From Desulfuromonas sp. CSMB_57 (GTDB taxonomy: Bacteria > Desulfobacterota > Desulfuromonadia > Desulfuromonadales > Syntrophotaleaceae): 64,000 bases of DNA. Positions 35,038 to 44,681 of the stretch are shown here, piece after piece (the stretch's first letter is position 1; every line of letters begins with the position of its first letter). The stretch covers positions 1-64,000 of the forward strand of contig NZ_JAFCIY020000023.1 of the NCBI RefSeq assembly GCF_020194955.2, written 5' to 3'. The translations under genes and the position numbers were made by a program. Below the pieces are notes generated by a model that saw nothing but the letters and a program-made list of their open reading frames with translations, was not told where the DNA came from and ran no database searches.

Positions 35038-36894
35038 GTGAATCAGTTTTACAAGAACCTGGCCCTCTGGCTGGTCATCTCCCTGGTCATGATCACCCTG
35101 TTCAATCTCATGACCAGCCGCGAGAAGGGTCCGGTAACCATCACCTATACAGATTTTCTGACTGCCGTCGATGAAGGCCTGGTAAAGAATGTGCTGCTGG
35201 AAGGCTCCAACATCGAAGGCACCTATCAGGACGGCAAGAGCTTCCAAACCTATGCGCCTTACGATCCGGCCCTGGTCGGCGAATTGCGCAACAAAGGGGT
35301 GGCCATTCAGGCCAAACCCGAGGAGGATCGCAGCTTCTGGATGACCATGTTGATCTCCTGGGGCCCGATTCTGCTGCTCATCGGGGTCTGGATCTTCTTC
35401 ATTCGACAGATGCAGTCCGGCGGCGGCAAGGCCATGAGTTTCGGCAAAAGTCGCGCCAAGCTGCTATCCGACACCGGGGCTCAGGTAACATTTCAGGATG
35501 TGGCCGGCATCGACGAAGCCAAGGAGGAACTCGAGGAGATTGTGGCCTTCCTCAAGGACCCCAAGAAATTTTCCCGGTTGGGCGGCCGCATTCCCAAGGG
35601 CGTGCTCCTGGTCGGTTCGCCCGGCACCGGCAAGACCCTGCTGGCGCGCGCCATCGCCGGCGAGGCAGGGGTGCCGTTCTTTTCCATTTCCGGTTCCGAT
35701 TTCGTCGAAATGTTTGTCGGCGTCGGTGCCAGCCGGGTGCGTGATCTGTTTCTGCAGGGTAAAAAGAATGCACCCTGCATCATCTTCATCGACGAGATCG
35801 ACGCTGTCGGTCGGCATCGCGGCGCCGGTCTCGGCGGCGGCCATGACGAGCGGGAGCAGACCCTCAACCAGTTGCTGGTGGAGATGGACGGGTTTGAATC
35901 CAACGAAGGCGTGATTCTCATCGCCGCCACCAACCGTCCCGACGTGCTGGACCCGGCCCTGCTGAGACCGGGCCGTTTCGACCGCCAGGTGGTGGTGCCG
36001 CGACCGGACATCAAGGGCCGCTCCAAGATTCTCGAAGTGCATGCCCGGCGCGTACCCCTGGGAGAGGACGTCAAGCTCGAAGTGGTTGCCAAGGGCACCC
36101 CCGGCCTGTCCGGGGCCGATCTGGCCAACCTGGTCAACGAAGCGGCCCTGCTGGCGGCCCGGGCCAACAAGAGCCATGTCGAGATGGCGGACTTCGAGGC
36201 GGCCAAGGACAAAATTCTCATGGGCAGCGAGCGGCGCTCCATGGTGATTACCGAGCAGGAAAAGAAGGTCACGGCTTATCATGAGGCGGGCCATGCGGTG
36301 GTGGCACTGTTCCTGCCGGAAACCGATCCGGTGCACAAGGTCTCCATCATTCCCCGCGGCCGCGCCCTGGGGGTGACCATGTATCTGCCCGAAGAGGAAA
36401 AATACAACGAATCCCGCACCGGTCTGGAAACCTACATCTGCCGCCTGCTGGGCGGCCGGGTGGCGGAGGACCTGGTTTTCGGTGAGATTACCAGCGGTGC
36501 CAGCAACGATATTGAGCGGGTGACGGGCATCGCCCGACGCATGGTCTGCGAATGGGGCATGAGCGACCGCATCGGACCGCTGGCCTTCGGTGAAAAGGAA
36601 GGGGAGGTTTTCCTGGGTCGCGATTTCGGTCATGTCCGCAATTACAGCGAAGCCACCGCCCTGGAGATCGACAGCGAAATTCGCCGCATCGTCAGCGAAA
36701 ACTATCAACGGACCCGAAGCATCCTCGCCGACCATCTGGACGGTCTGCACCGGGTTGCCGAGGCGCTGCTGGAGCGTGAAACCCTGGATGGCGAGGAGGT
36801 TCGTTGTCTGGCCCTGGAGCAGGAGGGTGAAGCCTGCTCCCCAACGGCCGACGCTGCCGCCGCGACGGAGCTGCCGCCTGTAACCGAGGCCTGA
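35038..36894 (+). CDS. ftsH: ATP-dependent zinc metalloprotease FtsH
   Basis: A 618-residue inner-membrane AAA protease. TM helices at about 6-25 and 103-122 flank a periplasmic domain; Walker A is GSPGTGKT (193-200), Walker B IIFIDEID, the second region of homology includes [20 protein letters not shown], and the zinc site HEAGH is at 415-419. It degrades misfolded membrane proteins and regulators. The start is GTG 35038 with AAGGGGG upstream. folP starts three bases after its stop, so the two form the head of a long operon. Confidence 0.96.
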   Translation: MNQFYKNLALWLVISLVMITLFNLMTSREKGPVTITYTDFLTAVDEGLVKNVLLEGSNIEGTYQDGKSFQTYAPYDPALVGELRNKGVAIQAKPEEDRSFWMTMLISWGPILLLIGVWIFFIRQMQSGGGKAMSFGKSRAKLLSDTGAQVTFQDVAGIDEAKEELEEIVAFLKDPKKFSRLGGRIPKGVLLVGSPGTGKTLLARAIAGEAGVPFFSISGSDFVEMFVGVGASRVRDLFLQGKKNAPCIIFIDEIDAVGRHRGAGLGGGHDEREQTLNQLLVEMDGFESNEGVILIAATNRPDVLDPALLRPGRFDRQVVVPRPDIKGRSKILEVHARRVPLGEDVKLEVVAKGTPGLSGADLANLVNEAALLAARANKSHVEMADFEAAKDKILMGSERRSMVITEQEKKVTAYHEAGHAVVALFLPETDPVHKVSIIPRGRALGVTMYLPEEEKYNESRTGLETYICRLLGGRVAEDLVFGEITSGASNDIERVTGIARRMVCEWGMSDRIGPLAFGEKEGEVFLGRDFGHVRNYSEATALEIDSEIRRIVSENYQRTRSILADHLDGLHRVAEALLERETLDGEEVRCLALEQEGEACSPTADAAAATELPPVTEA

Positions 36895-36897
36895 TCG

Positions 36898-38088
36898 TTG
36901 CCCACGGTTCGTCTCTGGGCAGGCCCGGGGTCGCCGACCCTGGTTGCCGATTTGGCATCCCGGGGATTTGTCGCGGCCGACGCGGCCGGGTTGCAGAATG
37001 CGCTGCAACCCCTGGTGCTGTGTCTGGACGGCTTGGATGCCGCCGTTGCCGAAACCGCTTCGGCGATGCTGCGACAGCTCGGAGCGACGGTCTGCGGTCG
37101 GTCCGGCCGTCCCGCCGCCCTGGTCGCAGCGGTTTCCGGGCCCCTGCTGCGCCGGTTTCTGCAGAACTCCTTTGGGGACAGCGGTCTGCCTCCCGGAATG
37201 GCCACCCAACTTGCCAGGCTGCTGGCCGGATTGGAGAGCCCTCCGGCGGCCCTTTACGGGCGCGGTTGCCGCCTGGTCCTCCATCGGCCCCGCATCATGG
37301 GCATTCTCAACGTCACGCCGGATTCGTTTTTTGCCGGGAGTCGCTCCGGTTCCATTGCCGAAGCTCTTGACCGGGCGCGACAGATGGTCGCGGACGGTGC
37401 CGATGTCATCGATGTCGGCGGCGAAAGCACGCGCCCCGGGGCGCCGAGCATTGATGAGCAGGAGGAACTGGACCGGGTCGTACCGGTCATCGAGGCCCTG
37501 CGACGGGAGCTGGACTGCCCTCTGTCCGTGGATACCACCAAGAGCCGGGTGGCCGAGCAGGCGGTGGCGGCCGGGGCGGCTTTCGTCAACGATATCAGCG
37601 GCTTCGCATTTGATCCAAAGATGGCGGCGACGGTCGCCGGCAGTGGCGCCGGTGCTTTTCTGATGCATACGCGCGGCCTGCCGGCGGACATGCAGAAGGA
37701 TACCCGCTACCGGGACCTGCTCGGCGAGGTTCTGGATTATCTGCAGGCCGCCATGGACAGTGCGCTTCGGGCCGGCATCCCTGCAGAGCGGCTGGCCGTC
37801 GACCCCGGCATCGGGTTCGGCAAGGATGTCCGCGGCAACCTGGAACTGCTGGGGCGGCTGGGCGAGTTGCGAGTACTCGGTCGGCCGATATTGCTGGGAA
37901 CCTCGCGCAAAAGCTTCATCGGTCGCGCCCTCGACCTGCCGGAACCGGCGGAGCGTCTGGCCGGAACCCTGGCCACGGTCGCTTTGGGGGTTGCCGCCGG
38001 AGCACAGCTGTTTCGGGTGCACGACGTGCGCCCGGCGCGGGAAGCCGCACTCATGGCTTGGAGCATCATGCGGCGACAGCTGCCCTGA
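36898..38088 (+). CDS. folP: Dihydropteroate synthase with N-terminal extension
   Basis: A 396-residue enzyme, longer than the roughly 280-residue norm. The catalytic TIM barrel starts near residue 130: GILNVTPDSFF, DVGGESTRPGA, SVDTTKSRVAE, DPGIGFGKD and GTSRKSFIG are all present. It condenses p-aminobenzoate with dihydropterin pyrophosphate; pabB/pabC are elsewhere in the window. The first 120 residues form a separate alpha/beta-looking region with no recognised motif. Translation starts at TTG three bases after the ftsH stop; because the extension is in frame from there, it is probably real. Confidence 0.92.
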   Translation: MPTVRLWAGPGSPTLVADLASRGFVAADAAGLQNALQPLVLCLDGLDAAVAETASAMLRQLGATVCGRSGRPAALVAAVSGPLLRRFLQNSFGDSGLPPGMATQLARLLAGLESPPAALYGRGCRLVLHRPRIMGILNVTPDSFFAGSRSGSIAEALDRARQMVADGADVIDVGGESTRPGAPSIDEQEELDRVVPVIEALRRELDCPLSVDTTKSRVAEQAVAAGAAFVNDISGFAFDPKMAATVAGSGAGAFLMHTRGLPADMQKDTRYRDLLGEVLDYLQAAMDSALRAGIPAERLAVDPGIGFGKDVRGNLELLGRLGELRVLGRPILLGTSRKSFIGRALDLPEPAERLAGTLATVALGVAAGAQLFRVHDVRPAREAALMAWSIMRRQLP

Positions 38089-38114
38089 GGGATTCATGTT
38101 GACAGCGGAATGGT

Positions 38115-38903
38115 ATGAGCGCATTTCTTGACTACCTGAAAAACTTCCGATGGCTGCTCGATCCGCTGGATGTGGGGCTGGTGGCCTTTATCATCTATCG
38201 CATGTTCCTGCTCATCAAGGGCACGCGTGCGGTGCAGATGCTTCTCGGCCTGGCGGTCATGCTGCTGGTGTATGTGGCCTCCCAGTATACCGGCCTTTAC
38301 ACCCTGCAATGGATTCTGGACAAGTTCCTGTCCTACATCATCCTGATTATCGTCGTCCTGTTCCAGAATGACATCCGCCGAGCCTTGATTACCGTGGGAG
38401 CCAACCCCTTTTTCACTGACCTGTCCTATCAGGAAGGCAACGAGGTGATTGTCGAGTTGACGAAAGCCTGCGTCAATATGGCCAACCGTCGCATCGGCGC
38501 CCTGCTGGTCATCGAGCGCGAGACGGGCATCAAGGACTTTCTCGAAGTCGGCACCGAAATCGACGCGAAGGTGACCAGCGATCTGATTACCTCCATCTTT
38601 TTGCCCTATTCGCCGTTGCATGACGGGGCACTGATCGTCCAGCAGGGACGGTTGACCCGGGCCGGCTGCTTTTTGCCCCTGTCCCAGAATCCCGATATCA
38701 GCAAATCCCTGGGGACCCGCCATCGGGCGGCCATCGGCCTGACGGAATTGGTGGATGCCGTGGCCATCGTGGTTTCGGAGGAAACGGGCAAAATATCCAT
38801 GGTGGTTGGCGGGCGCATCACCCGTGATCTGGATTCCAGCGCCCTGACCCGGGTTCTCAAGCGTCTCCTGGAACCGAAGCTGCCGAAGACAAAGAAAAAA
38901 TGA
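38115..38903 (+). CDS. cdaA: Diadenylate cyclase CdaA
   Basis: A 262-residue membrane enzyme making c-di-AMP from two ATP. Three TM helices (about 18-38, 40-58, 66-88) precede the DAC domain, which has the catalytic SPLHDGALIV and GTRHRAAIG motifs. In Firmicutes the same order cdaA-cdaR(ybbR)-glmM links c-di-AMP to cell wall synthesis; the order is kept here. Its ATG lies 26 bases after the folP stop. Confidence 0.94.
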   Translation: MSAFLDYLKNFRWLLDPLDVGLVAFIIYRMFLLIKGTRAVQMLLGLAVMLLVYVASQYTGLYTLQWILDKFLSYIILIIVVLFQNDIRRALITVGANPFFTDLSYQEGNEVIVELTKACVNMANRRIGALLVIERETGIKDFLEVGTEIDAKVTSDLITSIFLPYSPLHDGALIVQQGRLTRAGCFLPLSQNPDISKSLGTRHRAAIGLTELVDAVAIVVSEETGKISMVVGGRITRDLDSSALTRVLKRLLEPKLPKTKKK

Positions 38904-38904
38904 C

Positions 38905-39567
38905 ATGCGCAACACACTGACCGAAAACTGGGTTCTCAAGCTGCTGGCCCTGGTATCCGCCCTGATTCTGTGGTTTTTCGTCATGGGGGAGCAGCGTTTG
39001 GAACGCTCCTACGTCGTGCCCCTGGTGCTGGAGAACGTGCCGCGCGGCATGATGGTGGCCAACGAGGTGCCGGGGCAGGTGGAGGTGCGTATCAGCGGAC
39101 CGCGTACCATGCTGATGAAGCTGCAGGCGGACGATGTCCGCATCTCCGTCGATCTGCGGGATCTGCAGCCGGGCCTGACCTCCTTCAAGCGCCTTGAGGA
39201 ACGCCTCAACATTGCCGGGCCGCTGCGGGTCACGCGGATTTCGCCGGCCTATGTGGATGTCAAGCTGGAACCGGTGGCGACCAGGATGGTGCCGGTCAAG
39301 GCCGCTTTGCGCGGCGAGCCGGCCCGGGGCTTCATTCTGCAGACCGTGCGGGTCAATCCGGCCGAGGTGGCTCTGGAGGGAGCCGAAAGCGAGGTGGCTC
39401 AGGTCAAGGAGGTCTGGACCACCAACATCGACATCGAAGGCGTGCGGGAAAATTTGCGTCTGATGCGTCCCCTGAGCTACCGTGGGCGCTACTCCGCGGT
39501 GCGCGGCGCCCCGACGGTGGCCGTCGAGGTGATGATCGGCCGCGATGCGCAGGAGGACCAGCGCTGA
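38905..39567 (+). CDS. YbbR-like (CdaR) domain protein
   Basis: A 220-residue protein with one N-terminal TM (about 10-28) and two to three YbbR repeats facing the periplasm, seen as PLVLENVPRGMMVANEVPGQVEVRISGP and related strands. CdaR proteins bind and modulate the diadenylate cyclase encoded just upstream; only one base separates the two genes. The number of repeats is lower than in Bacillus CdaR, which has four. Confidence 0.88.
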   Translation: MRNTLTENWVLKLLALVSALILWFFVMGEQRLERSYVVPLVLENVPRGMMVANEVPGQVEVRISGPRTMLMKLQADDVRISVDLRDLQPGLTSFKRLEERLNIAGPLRVTRISPAYVDVKLEPVATRMVPVKAALRGEPARGFILQTVRVNPAEVALEGAESEVAQVKEVWTTNIDIEGVRENLRLMRPLSYRGRYSAVRGAPTVAVEVMIGRDAQEDQR

Positions 39568-39678
39568 CGCGCTCCGTCTGTTTTACGGCGCCGCTCCGCA
39601 AGGTGGCGGCTGCCGGATTCCGGCCACCTGTCGCCAATTCAGGCGGGGGTGAGCTACCATGACGAGGTTGGAAAAAGC

Positions 39679-41046
39679 ATGAAAAAACGTCTGTTCGGCA
39701 CCGATGGGGTGCGGGGTGTGGCCAACAATTATCCCATGACCACCGAAATCGCCATGCAGTTGGGCCGGGCGGTGGCCTATGTCTTCAAAAACGGCCATCG
39801 CCGGCATCGGATTGTCATCGGCAAGGATACGCGGCTGTCCGGCTATATGATCGAGAACGCCCTGGCGTCCGGAATCTGCTCCATGGGGGTCGATGTGCTG
39901 CTGGTCGGTCCCCTGCCGACGCCGGGGATCGCCTTTATCACCACCTCCATGCGGGCCGATGCCGGGGTGGTGATTTCCGCTTCCCACAATCCTTACCAGG
40001 ACAACGGCATCAAGTTTTTTTCCGCCGACGGCTTCAAGCTGCCGGACGAAACGGAACTGCGCATCGAGGAACTGATTTTTTCCAATCAGATCGAATCCCT
40101 GCGGCCGGTGGCCTCCGAGGTCGGCAAGGCCTTTCGCATCGATGACGCCTGCGGCCGGTATGTGGTGTTCCTGAAGCACTGCTTCCCGCGGGAGCTTGAT
40201 TTGATGGGCCTGAAGATCGTGCTCGATTGCGCCAACGGCGCGGCCTACAAGGCGGCACCGGCGGTGCTGGCGGAGTTGGGCGCCGAGGTGATTCCCATGG
40301 GGGTATCCCCCAACGGCGTCAACATCAATGCCGGTTGCGGCAGCCTGCATCCGGCCGGCATCGCCGCCGCCGTGCGCGAGCATGGCGCGCATCTCGGCAT
40401 GGCCCTGGACGGCGATGCCGACCGGGTGATTTTTGTCGATGAAAACGGCCGGGAGGTGGACGGCGATCACATCATGGCCATCTGTGCCCGCGACATGCTG
40501 CAGCGGGGCAAGCTCGCCCACAACACCCTGGTGGCGACGGTCATGAGCAACATGGGTCTGGACCTGGCCGTGCAGGAGATGGGGGGGCGGGTGGTCAAGA
40601 CCGCCGTCGGCGACCGCTACGTGGTCGAGGAAATGCGTCGCGGCGGATACAACCTGGGCGGCGAGCAATCGGGCCACATGATTTTTCTGGATCACAACAC
40701 CACCGGCGACGGCATGATCGCCGCCCTGCAGGTGCTGGCCATCATGCAGCGCAGCGGCCGGACCCTGTCGGAACTGGCCGGCGTCATGACGGCACTGCCC
40801 CAGGTGCTGGTCAACGTGCGGGTCGCCCGCCGGCAGGATTGGCGGCAGGTGCCGGAGGTGGCGCAGGTCATTGCCGCCGCCGAGGCGGAGTTGGCGGGCA
40901 GCGGCCGGGTGCTGATCCGCTATTCGGGCACCGAGCCTTTGCTGCGTATCATGCTCGAAGGCCGCGAGGAGGGGCGGATTACCGCCCTGGCCGAGGAGAT
41001 TGCCGGCGCCATGGAACATCATCTGGGGGGCCGCAAGGAGGGCTGA
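39679..41046 (+). CDS. glmM: Phosphoglucosamine mutase
   Basis: A 455-residue cytoplasmic enzyme converting glucosamine-6-phosphate to glucosamine-1-phosphate for UDP-GlcNAc. The N-terminal FGTDGVRG, catalytic serine in [14 protein letters not shown], metal-binding DGDADR and the phosphate-binding SGTEPLLR motif are in order. ATG 39679 gives the family N-terminus [10 protein letters not shown]; a GTG 30 bases upstream would add a non-conserved tail. Confidence 0.95.
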   Translation: MKKRLFGTDGVRGVANNYPMTTEIAMQLGRAVAYVFKNGHRRHRIVIGKDTRLSGYMIENALASGICSMGVDVLLVGPLPTPGIAFITTSMRADAGVVISASHNPYQDNGIKFFSADGFKLPDETELRIEELIFSNQIESLRPVASEVGKAFRIDDACGRYVVFLKHCFPRELDLMGLKIVLDCANGAAYKAAPAVLAELGAEVIPMGVSPNGVNINAGCGSLHPAGIAAAVREHGAHLGMALDGDADRVIFVDENGREVDGDHIMAICARDMLQRGKLAHNTLVATVMSNMGLDLAVQEMGGRVVKTAVGDRYVVEEMRRGGYNLGGEQSGHMIFLDHNTTGDGMIAALQVLAIMQRSGRTLSELAGVMTALPQVLVNVRVARRQDWRQVPEVAQVIAAAEAELAGSGRVLIRYSGTEPLLRIMLEGREEGRITALAEEIAGAMEHHLGGRKEG

Positions 41047-41050
41047 AAAC

Positions 41051-41770
41051 ATGGCTTTACTGGGTGTCAACATCGATCATGTCGCAACCGTTCGCCAGGC
41101 CCGCGGCGGCCGCGAGCCCGATCCGGTGGCCGCGGCGGTGCTGGCGGAGCTGGCCGGCGCCGACGGCATCACCGTGCACCTGCGGGAGGATCGCCGGCAT
41201 ATCCAGGACCGGGATCTGCACGTGCTGCGCCGAACGGTGCAGACCCGTCTCAACCTGGAAATGGCGGCCACCGAGGAAATGGTTCGCATCGCCTTGGAAG
41301 TGCGGCCGGAGGCGGTCACCCTGGTGCCCGAAAAACGCCAGGAACTGACCACCGAAGGCGGCTTGGACGTGGCCCAGTTGCATCCATCCCTGGAGTCGGC
41401 CATCGATGCCCTGCAGCAGGCCGGCATGCTGGTCAGCCTGTTCATCGATCCGGATCCGGAGCAGGTGCGGGCGGCACGCCTGAGCGGCGCCCGGGCCATC
41501 GAGATCCATACCGGCGCCTATTGTGAGGCTCCGGCCGGCGAGCAGCGGGACAGAGAACTGGAGCGCATCCGGACCGCCATCGTCGCCGGGCATGAAGCCG
41601 GTTTGCAGGTGCATGCCGGCCATGGTCTGAACTATAATAACGTGCAGGCGGTGCTGGCCCTGGGCGGGGTGCGGGAATACAACATCGGCCACAGCATCAT
41701 TTCCCGGGCGGTCCTGGTCGGTCTGGAGCGGGCGGTACGGGAGATGGCTGCTCTGGTGCACGGCGCCTGA
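41051..41770 (+). CDS. pdxJ: Pyridoxine 5'-phosphate synthase
   Basis: A 239-residue TIM-barrel enzyme joining deoxyxylulose 5-phosphate with 3-amino-2-oxopropyl phosphate in DXP-dependent vitamin B6 synthesis. Family motifs: [16 protein letters not shown] at the N-terminus, [40 protein letters not shown] and [12 protein letters not shown]. The ATG has AAGGAGG upstream, within the end of glmM. It ends two bases before acpS, the usual pdxJ-acpS pair. Confidence 0.95.
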   Translation: MALLGVNIDHVATVRQARGGREPDPVAAAVLAELAGADGITVHLREDRRHIQDRDLHVLRRTVQTRLNLEMAATEEMVRIALEVRPEAVTLVPEKRQELTTEGGLDVAQLHPSLESAIDALQQAGMLVSLFIDPDPEQVRAARLSGARAIEIHTGAYCEAPAGEQRDRELERIRTAIVAGHEAGLQVHAGHGLNYNNVQAVLALGGVREYNIGHSIISRAVLVGLERAVREMAALVHGA

Positions 41771-41772
41771 GG

Positions 41773-42162
41773 ATGTCCGGCATCAGCGGGCTGGGCACGG
41801 ATGTGGTTCGGATCAGCCGTTTTCGGCGCCTGCTTGAGGAATCCAGGCAGGGGGTTCTGGATCGCCTGTTCCACGGCCGCGAGCAGGCCTATGCTCTGGC
41901 CAAGAGGGATCCGGCTCCGCACCTGGCGGTGCGGTTCGCCGCCAAGGAGGCCTTTCTGAAAGCCCTGGGAACGGGCCTGGCCGAGGGCATCCGCTGGCTG
42001 GATCTGGAGATCGTCCGGGATGCACGAGGCAAACCCGACCTGCTGCTGCAAGGTCGGGCCGAGGAGCTGTTCCGGGTGGGTGGGCATGGTCGGCTGCACC
42101 TGTCCTGCAGCCATGACGGGGATTATGCCCTGGCCACGGTCATATTGGAGAAAATCGGGTAA
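41773..42162 (+). CDS. acpS: Holo-[acyl-carrier-protein] synthase
   Basis: A 129-residue 4'-phosphopantetheinyl transferase that activates ACP. GLGTDVVRISRF holds the first metal-ligand Asp, and RFAAKEAFLKALGTGL contains the catalytic Glu and Lys. HLSCSHDGDYALATVI closes the fold. The gene follows pdxJ with a two-base gap and is translationally coupled. Confidence 0.94.
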   Translation: MSGISGLGTDVVRISRFRRLLEESRQGVLDRLFHGREQAYALAKRDPAPHLAVRFAAKEAFLKALGTGLAEGIRWLDLEIVRDARGKPDLLLQGRAEELFRVGGHGRLHLSCSHDGDYALATVILEKIG

Positions 42163-42185
42163 CTGTTGAGCAGCCGTTGAGGAAA

Positions 42186-42274
42186 GTCTCGGGTCGCCCA
42201 CGCCAACCCGTCCCCGGGGCTTGGCCGGTGTGCCATCCGGGCGCCAGACACCCTCGGCGTGGGCGACCCGAGAC
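42186..42274. repeat. Dispersed repeat with 19-bp inverted arms (copy 1)
   Basis: GTCTCGGGTCGCCCACGCC (42186-42204) is repeated as its exact reverse complement at 42256-42274, around a 51-base GC-rich spacer. Part of it recurs in inverse orientation near 50091-50142 (shared CCCACGCCGAGG-x-TGTCTGGCGCCCGGATG). It sits between acpS and the CBS gene and has no T run, so it is not a simple terminator. Confidence 0.65.
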
Positions 42275-42346
42275 CCTTTGCCGAATAATGACAAAATCCG
42301 CAGGATTTCGCCTGACGGCGGACTCCGCATGGGAAAGGATGCATGG

Positions 42347-42802
42347 ATGTTGACAGCGCGCGATATCATGTCCCGAGAGGTCCATACCATCGACCTGGAA
42401 GCCAGCGTCGAAGACCTGGCCCGCCGCTTTCTTGAGGTCGGCGTCAGTGTCATGCCGGTCCTGGATGCCGCAGGGCGTCTGCAGGGCATCGTCTCGGAAA
42501 CCGATCTCATCGCCCGGGACCAGCCTTTGCATATTCCCACGGTCATCACCTTGTTCGACTGGGTGGTCTACCTGGAAAGCGAGGAGCGTTTTTCCCAGCA
42601 GGTGCGCAAAATGACCGCGCGCAAGGTCAGGGAGATTTGCACTCGCGAGGTGATCACCTGCTCCCCGGACGCCACCGTGCCCGAGATCGCCGCCCTGATG
42701 GTGGAAAAAGGCATTCATCTGGTCCCGGTGGTGGAACAGGAGCGCCTCATCGGCGTGGTGGCCAGGCACGACATCATCCGCAGCATGGGAAACGCCTCGT
42801 GA
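42347..42802 (+). CDS. Tandem CBS domain protein
   Basis: A 151-residue protein made of two CBS motifs (about 1-65 and 90-148), MLTARDIMSREVHTI to GIVSETDLI, and REICTREVITCSPDATV to GVVARHDIIRS. CBS pairs bind adenosyl nucleotides and act as energy or redox sensors; the partner is not identifiable. The start is ATG 42347, with AAAGGA seven bases upstream; longer frames run into the dispersed repeat. Its TGA overlaps the GTG of tsaE. Confidence 0.85.
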   Translation: MLTARDIMSREVHTIDLEASVEDLARRFLEVGVSVMPVLDAAGRLQGIVSETDLIARDQPLHIPTVITLFDWVVYLESEERFSQQVRKMTARKVREICTREVITCSPDATVPEIAALMVEKGIHLVPVVEQERLIGVVARHDIIRSMGNAS

Positions 42803-43281
42803 ACACATGGCAGCTTGATACGGCTTCGCCCGAGGAGACCCGCCGATTGGGCTGTTGCCTGGGCCGGGAAATCCGGCAACCGGTGGTGCTGCTGCTGGTT
42901 GGCGAACTGGGCGCCGGCAAGACCTGTCTGGCGCAGGGCGTGGCCCGGGGTCTGGACGTGCCCGCCGACGAACCGGTGGTCAGCCCCTCCTATACCCTGA
43001 TGAATGTCTACCCGGGTCGTTTGGAAATGTATCATTTCGATCTCTACCGCCTATCGAATCCCGATGAACTTCATGATCTGGGGGTGGAGGAATATTTGCC
43101 CGGTGCCGGCGTGGCGCTGGTGGAGTGGGGTAACCGCTTTCCCGGTCTGAGCGATGACTTTTTGCAGATCGAAATCAGCCATGCGTGCGGGGACTCGCGC
43201 CGGTTTACCCTTTCAGCCCGGGGCCCGGTTGCCGGTGCCTTGCTGGAGCGCTTTCGGCAGGCCTGGCAGACCGCTGCCTGA
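42799..43281 (+). CDS. tsaE: tRNA threonylcarbamoyladenosine biosynthesis protein TsaE
   Basis: A 160-residue P-loop ATPase of the t6A37 tRNA modification complex. Walker A GELGAGKTCLAQG (near 36-48), VVSPSYTLMNVY, MYHFDLYRL and VALVEWGNR are the family motifs. The GTG start overlaps the CBS gene stop (GTGA). TsaB/TsaD are not in this window. Confidence 0.93.
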   Translation: MNTWQLDTASPEETRRLGCCLGREIRQPVVLLLVGELGAGKTCLAQGVARGLDVPADEPVVSPSYTLMNVYPGRLEMYHFDLYRLSNPDELHDLGVEEYLPGAGVALVEWGNRFPGLSDDFLQIEISHACGDSRRFTLSARGPVAGALLERFRQAWQTAA

Positions 43282-43352
43282 AACCTGACAGCGTAGACAG
43301 CGAAGGTCGGTAAAAATGTTTTGACCCGACCAGGAATTCTTGTTATGCAAGA

Positions 43353-43382
43353 CCTCCTGCCGCCTGGAGTGGCGGCAGGAGG
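43353..43382 (+). promoter_or_regulatory. Hairpin in lysC leader
   Basis: CCTCCTGCCGCC and GGCGGCAGGAGG form a perfect 12-bp stem with a six-base loop, ending eight bases before AAGGAGG, the ribosome binding site of lysC. There is no T run. The 5' arm begins with CCTCC, which could alternatively pair with that ribosome binding site. A TTGACC-17-TATGCA promoter-like pair lies at 43321-43349. Confidence 0.4.
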
Positions 43383-43406
43383 ATTTCCCCAAGGAGGATA
43401 TGAGGT

Positions 43407-44639
43407 ATGGCCCTGGTGGTTCAGAAGTACGGGGGCACGTCGGTAGGCTCCGTCGAGCGCATTCGCAATGTTGCCCGGCGGGTCGCCAAGACCTACGACG
43501 ATGGCAATGATGTGGTGGTGGTGGTTTCCGCCATGTCCGGCGAGACCAACAAACTGGTGTCGCTGGCCAATGAAATGTGCGATTTCCCCAGTGAACGTGA
43601 ATTCGACGTGCTGGTGGCGACCGGCGAACAGGTCACCATTTCCCTGCTGGCCATGTGCCTGCAGTCCATGGGATATCAGGCCAAGAGTTATTTGGGTTCG
43701 CAGATTCCCATCATTACCGACAGCGACTTCACCCGGGCCCGCATCGAGCGCATCGGCGACAAGAAAATTCGCGAAGACCTCAAAAACGGCACCATCATCG
43801 TGGTGGCGGGATTCCAGGGCGTCGATCGGGATGGCAATGTCACGACCCTCGGGCGTGGCGGTTCCGATACCTCGGCCGTGGCCGTCGCCGCCGCTCTGAA
43901 GGCGGACGTCTGTGAGATCTTCACCGACGTCGACGGCGTCTATACCACGGACCCGCGCATTGTTCCGGAAGCCGCCAAGATCGAGAAGATTTCCTACGAC
44001 GAGATGCTGGAAATGGCGTCCTTGGGCGCCAAGGTGCTGCAGACCCGTTCGGTGGAATTCGCCAAGAAGTACGGCGTGGATGTGCACGTCCGTTCCAGTT
44101 TCAATGATAATCCAGGCACTCTGGTCACCAAGGAGGATGAGGATATGGAAACCGTGCTGGTTTCGGGGATTACCTACAATAAGGACGAATCGAAAATCAG
44201 CGTGCTGCGGGTGCCGGACAAGCCCGGCATTGCTTCGGCCCTCTTTTCGCCCCTCTCCGCAGCCGGGATTACCGTGGACATGATCATCCAGAACGTCTCG
44301 ACGGACGGTTCCACCGATTTGACCTTTACGGTGCCGCGGGGCGACTTCAAAAAGGCGCTGAAAACCGTGGAGGAGACGGCCCGGGAAATCGGTGCCGCCG
44401 GGGTGAACAGCGACGAGCACATCGCCAAGATCTCCATCGTCGGGGTCGGCATGCGTTCCCATTCCGGCGTGGCCAGCAAAATGTTCCAGGTACTCGCCGC
44501 CGAAGGCATCAATATTCAGATGATTTCCACCAGCGAGATCAAGATTTCCTGCGTTATCGATGCGAAATATACCGAGTTGGCCGTGCGCGTGCTGCACGAG
44601 GCCTTCGAACTGGCGAAAAAAGACATCAAGGCCGAATAG
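43407..44639 (+). CDS. lysC: Aspartate kinase
   Basis: A 410-residue monofunctional aspartokinase giving aspartyl phosphate for lysine, threonine and methionine. [11 protein letters not shown] opens the kinase domain; [11 protein letters not shown] and the [13 protein letters not shown] motif bind ATP and aspartate. Two ACT domains (about 265-335 and 345-410), with [12 protein letters not shown] and [12 protein letters not shown], predict feedback control by amino acids. AAGGAGG precedes the ATG. cimA follows after 42 bases. Confidence 0.95.
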   Translation: MALVVQKYGGTSVGSVERIRNVARRVAKTYDDGNDVVVVVSAMSGETNKLVSLANEMCDFPSEREFDVLVATGEQVTISLLAMCLQSMGYQAKSYLGSQIPIITDSDFTRARIERIGDKKIREDLKNGTIIVVAGFQGVDRDGNVTTLGRGGSDTSAVAVAAALKADVCEIFTDVDGVYTTDPRIVPEAAKIEKISYDEMLEMASLGAKVLQTRSVEFAKKYGVDVHVRSSFNDNPGTLVTKEDEDMETVLVSGITYNKDESKISVLRVPDKPGIASALFSPLSAAGITVDMIIQNVSTDGSTDLTFTVPRGDFKKALKTVEETAREIGAAGVNSDEHIAKISIVGVGMRSHSGVASKMFQVLAAEGINIQMISTSEIKISCVIDAKYTELAVRVLHEAFELAKKDIKAE

Positions 44640-44681
44640 AGGCATCCATTGGATTCCCGGCCGCAGCCAAAGGATGAGAGC

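Noticed and set aside
35464-38124. 886-residue open frame antisense to ftsH and folP
   Set aside because: Antisense shadow; ftsH and folP carry all catalytic motifs in the sense frames.
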